Assembly (NCBI RefSeq): GCF_003336805.1
Contig: NZ_QFWJ01000006.1
Span: 92,197 to 156,196 of the forward strand
Reading direction: 5' to 3'
DNA length: 64,000 nucleotides
Origin: Marinospirillum perlucidum
GTDB lineage: Bacteria; Pseudomonadota; Gammaproteobacteria; Pseudomonadales; Halomonadaceae
Shown here: in pieces, positions 10,425-18,453 of the stretch
Numbering within the stretch: the first letter of the stretch is position 1
Layout of the letters: the number at the start of each line of letters is the position of its first letter
The notes under the pieces: generated by a model
Told to the model about the DNA's origin: nothing
What the model saw: only the letters and a program-made list of their open reading frames with translations
The model's database searches: none
Position numbers and translations under genes: made by a program

Positions 10425-11057
10425 CTATCGGGGCAGCCCCTGCAGATAAGCGGTCAAAAAAGTAGTGAGTGGCCGGGGCGAAGCTTCCAGCCGCGCCCGC
10501 ATGACTGCGCCTTCCCAGCCAATCCAGAAAGCCTCTGCCAGCAGGCGAGTATCAGCCCCTTCGGCCAAGTCTCCTTTAACCTTAGCGGCTTCCAGACAGG
10601 CTGCCAGTTTTTTTTGCCAGGACTCCAGAATAGCCGTCAGCAGACTGCGATAGTCCTCGGGCAAGAGACTGACTTCCTGCCCCAGATTGCCCACCAGGCA
10701 ACCACGGCGATAATCATGGCGCTGCATGCCAGCGGCCGCATCCTCGACAAAATCCTGGATACGCTCCAAGGGCGGACGGGCGTCATTGAGCAGATGACGA
10801 TCCAGCTTGCGGGCGAAATAGGCACCATAGTGCTCCAGTACCGCTCGGCCAAAGGCATCCTTACTGGCAAAGTAATAATAGAAAGATCCCTTGGGAACCC
10901 CTACCCGGCGTAGGATGGCATCCAGCCCCGAGGCAAAGAAACCCTGTTCCGTGAGCAACTCTGTTCCACTGCGGATCAGCGCTGCACGGGTATCTTCATC
11001 ACTAGCGGGCTGTTTTCTGGGACGCCCGCGCCGGGGTTGGGAAGCTGAATTTTGCAT
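10425..11057 (-). CDS. acuR: TetR/AcrR family repressor, probably AcuR-like
   Basis: A 210-residue one-component regulator. The N-terminus has a basic RRGRPRKQ patch, then a helix-turn-helix (SGLDAILRRVGVPKGSFYYYFASKDAFG) typical of TetR proteins; the C-terminal domain would bind an inducer. Start chosen at ATG 11057; the frame is open to TTG 11093, but that would overlap the operator at 11067-11085. Context suggests it represses itself and acuI, with an electrophile or acrylate as the inducer; this follows the known AcuR of Rhodobacter and the NemR-like operator style, and is inference. Gene name given with moderate confidence. Confidence 0.8.
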   Translation of the reverse strand: MQNSASQPRRGRPRKQPASDEDTRAALIRSGTELLTEQGFFASGLDAILRRVGVPKGSFYYYFASKDAFGRAVLEHYGAYFARKLDRHLLNDARPPLERIQDFVEDAAAGMQRHDYRRGCLVGNLGQEVSLLPEDYRSLLTAILESWQKKLAACLEAAKVKGDLAEGADTRLLAEAFWIGWEGAVMRARLEASPRPLTTFLTAYLQGLPR

Positions 11058-11066
11058 AACGACGAA

Positions 11067-11085
11067 TATAGACCGGTCGTCTATA
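11067..11085. promoter_or_regulatory. TetR-type operator in front of the regulator gene
   Basis: Perfect 7-base inverted repeat TATAGAC-CGGTC-GTCTATA, ending ten bases before the ATG of the TetR gene. The core TAGACCGGTCGTCTA matches the acuI operator at 14 of 15 positions, indicating autoregulation. Confidence 0.78.
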
Positions 11086-11121
11086 AAATGCAAACCGCAG
11101 AACAGGCACTTTTTGCAGCCA

Positions 11122-11150
11122 TAAAAAAAGCCTGCTAAAGCAGGCTCTTA
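11122..11150 (-). terminator. Minus-strand terminator without a cognate gene; candidate left island end
   Basis: Stem agcctgc / gcaggct around taaa, followed on the minus strand by seven T. No minus-strand gene lies immediately to its right: the next gene there (11604) is on the plus strand. It closely resembles the ssb terminator at 25651-25677 (shared taaaaaaa-gcctg-N-ta-N-caggc). That likeness suggests it was left behind, or duplicated, when the island inserted next to ssb. The duplication reading is inference. Confidence 0.6.
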
Positions 11151-11267
11151 GAGCATTATCTTTACATGACACTCTCAGGTGCATTTCAGAAGGGTTAGGT
11201 TTACCTGGTATCTTTCTAAAATCATGTAGGCACCTTCTTTTCTAGTCATTTGTCTTACAACTAATAA

Positions 11268-11540
11268 TTTAGTAAAGAATTTAGTAAAGATCAAGGATCT
11301 TTTACCTTTTTTTTCTTAACACCATTAGAACATGCTTTCCTAGAGCTGCGATTTCACCGTGACACAAATGCAGTGGACTGCTTGAATCCCGATTGTGACA
11401 TAGGTAACGATCTCAATCGTTGGATTTTCCATTACCTAAGTGACACCCAGCTAAACCAAATCAAGGCAAGTGTCAGGCAGCGTCGCAACAGAGAAAGACA
11501 TCCCGACAAAATCAGGTATCGATTCCAGGCTGGTTTCTGA
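11268..11540 (+). pseudogene. Truncated gene end overlapping repeat A, function unknown
   Basis: Frame open from 11268 to TGA 11538-11540 with no convincing start codon. The last 44 codons (from 11406) are repeated near 15419-15553. The C-terminal peptide is basic and Trp/Tyr-containing (RWIFHYLSD, then KASVRQRRNRERHPDKIRYR, ending FQAGF). Within those codons, copies A and B differ by one amino-acid change and three silent changes, a pattern expected if the sequence was once coding. It could also be non-coding recombination DNA that happens to be open. I do not recognise the protein. Confidence 0.35.
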
Positions 11541-11555
11541 TTAATCTGGTCAGTA
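11404..11555 (+). repeat. 152-bp direct repeat, copy A (with putative recombination core)
   Basis: Matches 15417-15568 at 145 of 152 positions by direct comparison. Its left edge contains an inverted pair: left arm 11395-11410 (gtgacataggtaacga) and right arm 11429-11444 (ccattacctaagtgac). When one arm is reversed they match at 12 of 16 positions, with 18 bases between them. Such paired arms are typical of sites bound by tyrosine recombinases. Together with copy B it brackets the KAP-phosphatase block. Confidence 0.85.
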
Positions 11556-11603
11556 GTTCCAACCCAAATGCATGCTTTACAAAAACTTTTTACTGGATAA
11601 CTG

Positions 11604-13808
11604 ATGACTACAATTTTGGATACTGACCGTGCACTTGAAGACAAAGAAAAAGACCAATTCGGCTTCGTTGGTATGGCTAAAAAGCTTGCCCCTTCAATCG
11701 TTCAAGCATCTAAAGGTGATGGCATAGTCATTGGGCTAGAAGGCCCCTGGGGCTCAGGAAAAACGTCACTTTTAAACTTTCTTCGTGCTGAGCTTGCTGC
11801 TAACGATGGTGAAAATGTTCATACAATTACAATTGCTCCATGGTTGAACGGAGATTCTTCACCGCTGGTTTCAGCTTTACTAGACCCGATGGCAGCAATA
11901 TTAGATAGCCAAATCGCTGCCAATAGTTGCAGCACTGCGGGCAGATTGAAAGAAAGTGTGACTACAGCCAGCCAACTGATACGCACCTATGGTTCTAAAA
12001 CAGCCCGCAGCATCTCTTCCCTTGCTGCAATTGCTGGATACTTTGCTCCTGGAGCCCAAGCAGTTAAAGGTGTTTCAGATGCAGTCGCCAACGCAGCAGA
12101 TCAATTATCAACTCCAGTACCCGCCCTTCCCGAGTTAAAGCATGAAATAGCAGAAAAAATTAAAGACCTCGATATTGGGTTTGTTGTCATTCTTGACGAT
12201 CTTGACCGCCTTGAACCTGAGCAAGCGGTTGAGGTTGTTCGACTTGTTCGCTCTGTTGCTGATTTCCCAAGAGTCGCTTACCTGATGTGCTATGACCGTG
12301 AAGTTTTGGCTCAAGCACTTGAGAGCGGCCTTAAAGTCTCAGACGGCGATCTTTACCTTCAGAAAATAGTGCAACTCACTTTCAACCTTCCTCTTCCTGA
12401 GCCATTCGATCTTCGCTCTAATTTTCTGGATGAAGCTATAGCTATCTACGGTGAAATAACGGGTAAGCATATAGAGGGAAAACTACTCAACGACTTAAGA
12501 TCGGCTGTTGACAGAGTGGGCATGGGATTATCAACGCCTCGTGAAGTTAAGCTTGCCTTGAATAGCATTCGTTTCGTATATCCACAGGTCACAGATGATG
12601 TATATTTCCCTGATTTTTGCCGATTGCACTTGATAAAAACCACAAACTACAAGTTATATCAGTGGCTTGAGAGTTACCTTTCGTTACGCTCTGTTTTGGT
12701 CACGGGGGATGCGAAAATTTCAAATGATGAAAGGGAAGAAATAGGGAAAGAGTTAAAAATACTATTACCTTCAGAAAGCATAGATTCAGGCAATTCTATT
12801 TGGAACTTAAAACGTTTCATTCCTGGTCTCGAAAATTCGGATGAAGACGACAAACGAGTATTCGCCTCTACCAATCCTTCCAGCATTAAAGATGCTATAG
12901 AGCTAAAGCGCCTTGGCAGTCCGCTACATTATCGGTTTTATTTTGCGCTGACCGGCCCAAAAACTGTAATGCCAGACAATGAATTTGACGGCCTATTAGA
13001 GCTGGCTCGCTCAGACCCTGCTCATTTAACCGCCTGTCTTGACGAACTAGCTATGGAGCGCCGAACAACTGGCAGAACATGGTTTGAACATGTACTAAAT
13101 CGGCTAGATGACCAGCTTTTATCAGATCTTGACGAGAAGCAGCTGCTTGGCATCGTCCAAGCACTGTCTGACATGATGGATGTAGCAATAAAAGAAGATG
13201 GCGGACACCGTGCATTTGCTATTTCACTTAGTGGCATTGCCATTCAAGTTGCAGAAAAATGCTTAAAGCAGTTGAGCGAATTGAATCCGAGCAGTCCGCT
13301 TGAGGCTATTGAATATATGGCAAGTGAAGGAAAAGCCATCAATTGGTTAGTTGGAGAGTTCTTCAGGTTTCAGCTTATCGCTCATGGAAAAATAGGAAAG
13401 GAAGCCCAAAGACCAGAACAGTGGGCAATCTCCAACGCCATCCTGGATAAAGCAATCACTATCCTGAAAGAACGTCTCAATTCGCAAGATACAAAAGAGC
13501 AAATACCCTGTTTGCCCGACATTTCTGCCTATTTGTATGGCTGGATGAACATAACCAATGATGACCAAGCTGTTGTAGCCTGGACTAGAGAATACAGCCA
13601 GAATGACGAAGGCTTTCTTCGTATCCTAAATCACCTGAGAGGCTGGGTAATGAGCGACAAGGTTTACTACCCTCTTGCTAAAAGCAATGTTATTCGTTTT
13701 TTTGATTGGGATGATGCAATTACCCGATTAGAACACATGAAAGATGGCGAGTTCGCTGATGAAGCCAAAGACCTTTTAACGGCGATTGAACAGTCCCGAG
13801 ATTTTTAG
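11604..13808 (+). CDS. KAP-family P-loop NTPase, probable defence protein
   Basis: A 734-residue STAND-like NTPase of the KAP group. Walker A GPWGSGKTS at about 47-55 and Walker B FVVILDDLDRLEPEQ at about 193-207 fit the family pattern. Between them lies a moderately hydrophobic Ala/Gly-rich stretch (about 137-160) where many KAP proteins carry membrane segments; here it is weak. The C-terminal 450 residues are helical, with no motif I recognise. KAP ATPases are part of anti-phage systems such as Qat, but the Qat partners are not present, so this is not a known system. Convergent with the phosphatase gene, 25 bases apart. Codon and base use look more AT-rich than the flanking core genes. Confidence 0.82.
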   Translation: MTTILDTDRALEDKEKDQFGFVGMAKKLAPSIVQASKGDGIVIGLEGPWGSGKTSLLNFLRAELAANDGENVHTITIAPWLNGDSSPLVSALLDPMAAILDSQIAANSCSTAGRLKESVTTASQLIRTYGSKTARSISSLAAIAGYFAPGAQAVKGVSDAVANAADQLSTPVPALPELKHEIAEKIKDLDIGFVVILDDLDRLEPEQAVEVVRLVRSVADFPRVAYLMCYDREVLAQALESGLKVSDGDLYLQKIVQLTFNLPLPEPFDLRSNFLDEAIAIYGEITGKHIEGKLLNDLRSAVDRVGMGLSTPREVKLALNSIRFVYPQVTDDVYFPDFCRLHLIKTTNYKLYQWLESYLSLRSVLVTGDAKISNDEREEIGKELKILLPSESIDSGNSIWNLKRFIPGLENSDEDDKRVFASTNPSSIKDAIELKRLGSPLHYRFYFALTGPKTVMPDNEFDGLLELARSDPAHLTACLDELAMERRTTGRTWFEHVLNRLDDQLLSDLDEKQLLGIVQALSDMMDVAIKEDGGHRAFAISLSGIAIQVAEKCLKQLSELNPSSPLEAIEYMASEGKAINWLVGEFFRFQLIAHGKIGKEAQRPEQWAISNAILDKAITILKERLNSQDTKEQIPCLPDISAYLYGWMNITNDDQAVVAWTREYSQNDEGFLRILNHLRGWVMSDKVYYPLAKSNVIRFFDWDDAITRLEHMKDGEFADEAKDLLTAIEQSRDF

Positions 13809-13833
13809 TGGTCAATCAACTAAGCGCCTCGCC

Positions 13834-15339
13834 TTAGCCAAGCTCATTTGGAGCGTATTTTTCAGCATAAAAAACAAACAAGCCGTCAGGATTACTACTC
13901 AAACCATCCGGCACTGGTTGCATCTTACTGGCGCTAGAATCAACAGATGGAAACCAGCCAGCCCGGATGCCTCTCTCAGGCAAACCTTCGATCCAGGAAG
14001 AAAAACGCTCATCAAAAACGGTGTGCTTTCCATATATTATCAGGGGTGCCAGACTGGCGACCTTTTCGACCATCCAACGGTCTTTTTCTCGTGAAAAATT
14101 AAGGGAATCACTACTGGTCAAAATTCTTCTCTCTTCAAAACCCGCTTGCTTCGCACGCAGATACCATGGCTGACTAAAAGCAGTCGTCTTTCGTGAAATC
14201 GATAACACTTTAAACCCTGCATCTTTCGCATAATAAGGTACAGCCGAGTCAGGGCTATTTTTATGGCTCTCACTGACGAGTTGACACTCAAAATCTTGCT
14301 CACTGCTGAGTACACGCAACTCCCAACCAGGTTTGAATGGTTGTTTTTGAGCTTGATTTAAAAGGTCACGAATTCGAGGCAGATCGCTATCGTTATCCTG
14401 TCGAAAGAAAAGGGCTTCATAAGATCCGGTGCGCATCTTGACTCGTACACCACCGGGCAGGCTTACATCGCCGGATAAGTCCAGCATTTTTGTACCGCCA
14501 CCTGGCAGGTCAACTGGATAAGAAAAGCCAGTCATGCATACCCTGTTTTGGGCTAACACATCATTTTCAGCTCTAGGGTAAAGCGGAAGATTTTTAATTT
14601 TCCCAAGCTCCACCAGCATCAGCTCAGCGGGCACAAAACTCGCATCGATATACACTCGATTTTCAAAACGATGAAAAGCGCCCAGAGCAGTCATCCGGGT
14701 CGCTGGTGTATGGCCAAATAAAGCGTAGTCCACGCCTCCTATCCTATGGCTCAGGGTGTCAGTGGATACAAGTGCGGCTTTGTAAATGGCCCAGGTCATC
14801 CAACTGCGTTCATGCTCCTTCTTTTCCGGGTCAGCAAGCAAGGAAGCCGCCTGGCTATAGTCAGTTTGTGCAAGCCGATGCCCCCCAGGCAAGTCCGCAT
14901 GAGCAATCACAAAGCGCTGTCCTTGGTGAGTGACTTCAATAATCCAGGGAAGCTGCCTCAATCGGTCACGCAGCCTATAAAGTTCTTTTTCGGGTGCCTT
15001 GCGTACCCAATAGCCTCCTGCCCCCTGAATGTAGTCCTTCGCTTCTTGCGTACTCGGATTCTCGTCTTCTGCTAGATCGACAAACCCAGAAAAACCATCT
15101 AAAAACAATTGCTCATGGTTACCCCGAACCGAGAAAAACCAGGGCTCCTCAAGGAGGGCACCAAGAGCAAGAGAGTCTGGCCCACGATCAATGAAGTCAC
15201 CACAACTAATGACACGGTCTCGGCTCGGATCGAAATCAACTAGGCGTAAGGCTTCCTGAAACTCACTGAACCGCCCATGAAGGTCACCGACAGCAAAGTC
15301 TCGGCCTTTGCAGTTTTCGGGCAACTTTAGAAAACTCAT
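13834..15339 (-). CDS. PPP-family metallophosphoesterase with unknown C-terminal half
   Basis: A 501-residue protein. The N-terminal half is a serine/threonine-phosphatase-like metallophosphoesterase: GDLHG (18-22), GDFIDRG (47-53), GNHE (73-76), His147 in VIAHAD, and GHTP (209-212) supply the two-metal centre, like phage lambda PP and PrpA. From about residue 250 to the end is an extension with no motif I know; it may recognise a target or partner. Starts at ATG 15339, with AAAGGGG upstream and a possible promoter (ttggct, 16 bases, taaata). Shares a 25-base gap with the convergent KAP gene, and both are framed by the 152-bp repeats, which suggests they move as one cargo block. Confidence 0.8.
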   Translation of the reverse strand: MSFLKLPENCKGRDFAVGDLHGRFSEFQEALRLVDFDPSRDRVISCGDFIDRGPDSLALGALLEEPWFFSVRGNHEQLFLDGFSGFVDLAEDENPSTQEAKDYIQGAGGYWVRKAPEKELYRLRDRLRQLPWIIEVTHQGQRFVIAHADLPGGHRLAQTDYSQAASLLADPEKKEHERSWMTWAIYKAALVSTDTLSHRIGGVDYALFGHTPATRMTALGAFHRFENRVYIDASFVPAELMLVELGKIKNLPLYPRAENDVLAQNRVCMTGFSYPVDLPGGGTKMLDLSGDVSLPGGVRVKMRTGSYEALFFRQDNDSDLPRIRDLLNQAQKQPFKPGWELRVLSSEQDFECQLVSESHKNSPDSAVPYYAKDAGFKVLSISRKTTAFSQPWYLRAKQAGFEERRILTSSDSLNFSREKDRWMVEKVASLAPLIIYGKHTVFDERFSSWIEGLPERGIRAGWFPSVDSSASKMQPVPDGLSSNPDGLFVFYAEKYAPNELG

Positions 15340-15416
15340 CTAAACAAACCCCTTTGACCAATTTATTTAGCGCTTTGATAAGCTCAGCCAATAGGAGCCT
15401 CTTAATCGCGACCTAT

Positions 15417-15568
15417 GTAACGATCTCAATCGTTGGATTTTCCATTACCTAAGTGACATCCAGCTAAACCAAATCAAGGCAAGTGTCAGGCAGCGTCGCA
15501 ACAGGGAAAGACATCCCGACAAAATCAGGTATCGATTCCAGGCTGGCTTTTGATAAATCGGGTCGGTA
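15417..15568 (+). repeat. 152-bp direct repeat, copy B (with putative recombination core)
   Basis: Second copy of the sequence at 11404-11555; seven substitutions and no indel. The bases just left of it (gacctat) agree with the third short copy at 20317-20330 rather than with copy A. The identical right arm ccattacctaagtgac is kept. It lies between the phosphatase block and the restriction-modification block. Confidence 0.85.
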
Positions 15569-15765
15569 AGCGGCTTTTGTTGTTCCCTTGGCTCTTGGGT
15601 TCTTGGCTCTCTCCAAGCTTTTCTTGCGCACCCCTTCCCTTTCTTCCACTCATCTACAACTTAGCAAATTAACGAGATGTATTTTATTGTCGGGTACACC
15701 TAGGTAGGCAAAGCTGTACTGGCTAAGCGCCTTAAGTTCAGGCAAGTTACTGTGATACGAGTAGC

Positions 15766-15796
15766 GGCTTAACCCACAATTTCGTTGGGTTAAAGC
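15766..15796 (-). terminator. Hairpin after res
   Basis: Strong stem (ggctttaaccca with tgggttaagcc, one bulged base) immediately past the res stop on the minus strand. There is no T tract, so it may stabilise the 3' end or terminate weakly. Confidence 0.5.
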
Positions 15797-15798
15797 CC

Positions 15799-18453
15799 CT
15801 AGTTTTTTAAACCATCAACCACCTGTGTTTTCACTTCCTTTGGATCTCCTTTTTCCATTGTCACCATAACAAATACGGCTTTGCCATTTGAAGCCTTAGC
15901 CCACTGTTGGCCGATCAGTTCTTTTTCACGGCTATCCCGGCTTTCTTCTGGTGTTCGGTCTTTGCCTTTGTACTCAACTACTAGCAAGCGTCCGTCTTCC
16001 ATTAAAGCCACAAAATCAGGATAGAATTTGTCCGTTGAGGTCGGCAATGAAAAGGAGTTTTTATGCCTGCTGACATTTCGTGTCCAGTATTTCAGTCCCG
16101 GCAAGCTATCTAATGCAAAGGCGCATTTCACTTCCTCACCGCCATCCTTGCTGTCAAAAGTTGGCACTTCATCTGACCCCATAAAATGGCGTTTAAACTT
16201 ATACATGCCACGGTACTTGGGTACATCAAAGTACATTTCATCAAAAAACCGGATACCGTCACTGAAAGAAACTTCAATACGTGCAGTTGAACCAAAAAGG
16301 TTCGCCTGGTAAACCTTGTTACGCTCTGCCTGGCGAAAGGCTTTGATTTTTTCGTTTAGCTTGCGTGCCAGTATAAATTTACAGCGCATCAGTTGGGCTA
16401 GCGGTATCTCTCTATCTCTGACTAGATGTGTTATAACATCGTTAAGCCAGGCTAGGAGTTCAGTTTGGCTGATCCAGGGATCTCGTACTTTCCCATCAAG
16501 CCACCTTACCAGTGCGCCTTGTGTCCAGTCTTCCACCTCTATATTGAGGGCAAGTTGCTCACTGCTATCTGCAGCCGCAATTGAAAGGCGGTTTCCATCC
16601 AGGTCAATCTCAAAAGTATTGGTGGTTTCGACTATATCAAACTCGGTTTTGGTTAACCTTACAGGGTGGTCGCTCAATGACCAATCGTGGTACTCCATCA
16701 GAATATCGGTTTCACCAAAGACCAGTTCGTCCTGCACATACGCCATTAGGCGCGGAATCGTGAATTCTTCACCTTTATGGGCCGGTGGTATCTGGTATTC
16801 GTGCTTTGTGTTATGCGCCTCAATATCTGCTTTAATTCTCTCTTTCAGTCGCTCTGGCGTACGCTTTATCACCTCTTCAGCTTCTGCGGGTTTTAGAAAC
16901 CCTTCAATCTCTAAAACAGTTTTACCCGCTTCTTTTGATCGCAATTTGATTTTGCTGGGCATGGCCGCTGCAATGTTTTTCGCTTCGTCTTCGCTAGCGT
17001 CAATCTCCATCTCCATTGTTGGGCGTGGGCGTGTTTGGTGCCCAAAGAGTCCGTCATCTAGCCCTAGCTGTTCAGGTTCGATATTGCTTTCTGCTTCGCT
17101 CTCTTCAAAGCCCATATCAATCAGCTTGTCACGCAGTGCCATAGCTGCCTCTGAAAAGCTCTTTGATACCAGCTTGGCATAGGATTTATTAAGTGCTGGT
17201 TCTTTGCGTTTTTTTGCATAGGGCATCCGTAATACACGGCCAAGCAGTTGCTCGGCATCCGTTGCACTGCTGATATTCGCTAAAGAACAGAATACATAAG
17301 CAAAAGAACAGTCCCAGCCTTCTTTTAGCGCCTCTATGGTGATGACATACTCAATCGGGCAATCAGGTTTAAAAAGGTCGATTCCGTCTAAATCACGCTG
17401 TGCGCCGGTTGCTACTGCAATCTTTTCTGGATCGATATTTTCATTGTCGATCAAATGGCTGCGAAGCACCTCCACCGTCACCTCTCCACCTTTTTTCTGT
17501 GCTTGGAATAGCACGATAGGTCGAATATAACCTTCACGGTCTCGGTCAGCATGTTCTTGTAACTCTGCGCGCTTAAGAATCGCCGAGTTCACCGCACCCT
17601 GCCAGGTTTCTGCTTCATCCAGCACTACTGGCATTTTGATCATTTCTTCATCTTTCAGCTCTTGTGCTGTTACGGTGTGAAGAATGTTATTAAACCCCTT
17701 GGGCGTGGCGGTGAACTCGATCAAGGCGCTTGGGTTGATGCGTTCATAGACATCTTGGCTAAGCTTGGTTCCTGCTTTATGAGCCTCATCCATAATCACC
17801 AATGGCCGATGCAGGTGCATCAAATTAGCAAAACTGAACTTGATTCTACCCTTGCTCGGCTCTTCTTCATTTCTCTCTAGCCCCTGTGTATTAGGTGGTA
17901 CAGTGCTGAAATGCCCTTCTAACATTTCATGGTGGGCATAAACCCTACGCCCATCCGTGTTGCTAACTCTCAAGGTTTGGATGGTGCCAACCACAACGCA
18001 AAGATTCGAGCGTAAATCGTGCGGCATTATCTGTGTGAAATCGCCTATATCGAACACACGAACGCGGCCCTCAAAAGCTTCATCCAGTGCCTTTCGATAG
18101 GGGTGACGGGGGTTTTTTAATGCTTCTGCGGTTTGCCGGCGTATCGTGTTCGTAGGAACTAGCCACAATACCAGCGGAAAGTCTTTTTCCACCCAGGCAT
18201 CCTTGGCTACTGCAATTGAGTGTGCAGCAAGTATTGTTTTACCGCCCCCTGTTGGCAGGCGCAAACAAACATAAGGCACGCTAGGCAATGCTTTGATAGG
18301 CTCGTATTTACCACTATAACCCTTGAGTCGCTGAGCTATTTCGGGCTTTTTTGTGACCGCTTCATAGGCTGCTTTAGGTTCACTGGTACGGGCCTTTTCC
18401 AGAAAGTCTTTTAGCGTATTGAGTGAGCTTTTCTGGTATTCCTTCAGCTTCAT
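15799..18453 (-). CDS. res: Type III restriction enzyme, Res subunit (helicase-nuclease)
   Basis: An 884-residue restriction subunit. Seen: Walker A RLPTGGGKT (65-73), DEAH box VIMDEAHKAG (218-227), SF2 motif VI LLGRVLRMPYAKK near 410, and a C-terminal PD-(D/E)xK nuclease (YPDFVALMEDG, then LLVVEYKGKD, near 800-830). With Mod it cleaves DNA after meeting unmodified head-to-head sites; ATP hydrolysis powers communication along DNA. Its ATG overlaps the Mod stop by four bases (ATGA), so the two are translationally coupled. All catalytic motifs appear intact, so the system could be active. Confidence 0.93.
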   Translation of the reverse strand: MKLKEYQKSSLNTLKDFLEKARTSEPKAAYEAVTKKPEIAQRLKGYSGKYEPIKALPSVPYVCLRLPTGGGKTILAAHSIAVAKDAWVEKDFPLVLWLVPTNTIRRQTAEALKNPRHPYRKALDEAFEGRVRVFDIGDFTQIMPHDLRSNLCVVVGTIQTLRVSNTDGRRVYAHHEMLEGHFSTVPPNTQGLERNEEEPSKGRIKFSFANLMHLHRPLVIMDEAHKAGTKLSQDVYERINPSALIEFTATPKGFNNILHTVTAQELKDEEMIKMPVVLDEAETWQGAVNSAILKRAELQEHADRDREGYIRPIVLFQAQKKGGEVTVEVLRSHLIDNENIDPEKIAVATGAQRDLDGIDLFKPDCPIEYVITIEALKEGWDCSFAYVFCSLANISSATDAEQLLGRVLRMPYAKKRKEPALNKSYAKLVSKSFSEAAMALRDKLIDMGFEESEAESNIEPEQLGLDDGLFGHQTRPRPTMEMEIDASEDEAKNIAAAMPSKIKLRSKEAGKTVLEIEGFLKPAEAEEVIKRTPERLKERIKADIEAHNTKHEYQIPPAHKGEEFTIPRLMAYVQDELVFGETDILMEYHDWSLSDHPVRLTKTEFDIVETTNTFEIDLDGNRLSIAAADSSEQLALNIEVEDWTQGALVRWLDGKVRDPWISQTELLAWLNDVITHLVRDREIPLAQLMRCKFILARKLNEKIKAFRQAERNKVYQANLFGSTARIEVSFSDGIRFFDEMYFDVPKYRGMYKFKRHFMGSDEVPTFDSKDGGEEVKCAFALDSLPGLKYWTRNVSRHKNSFSLPTSTDKFYPDFVALMEDGRLLVVEYKGKDRTPEESRDSREKELIGQQWAKASNGKAVFVMVTMEKGDPKEVKTQVVDGLKN

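Larger units (their letters stand above)
11094..11603. other. Gene-poor left edge of the accessory island
   Basis: About 510 bases without an intact gene. It holds the operator-proximal promoter of the TetR gene, the orphan terminator, an AT-rich stretch with a tandem 12-13 base repeat (atttagtaaaga, twice, near 11266-11290), a 3' gene-end remnant (11268-11540), and repeat copy A (11404-11555). The 48 bases between repeat A and the KAP start carry no clear sigma70 promoter. Confidence 0.7.
15340..15798. other. Gene-free junction between cargo blocks
   Basis: Holds the promoter region of the phosphatase gene, a second truncated gene end (frame open from 15395, TGA at 15551-15553), repeat copy B, a pyrimidine-rich stretch with a repeated cttggctct/gttcttggctctc motif near 15590-15615, and a hairpin just past res. 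The small minus-strand frame at 15464-15649 crosses repeat B and has no support as a gene. Confidence 0.65.

Noticed and set aside
15464..15649. 61-codon minus-strand frame across repeat B
   Set aside because: The corresponding frame in copy A is different and not maintained, and there is no ribosome site; the plus-strand frame explains the substitutions better.
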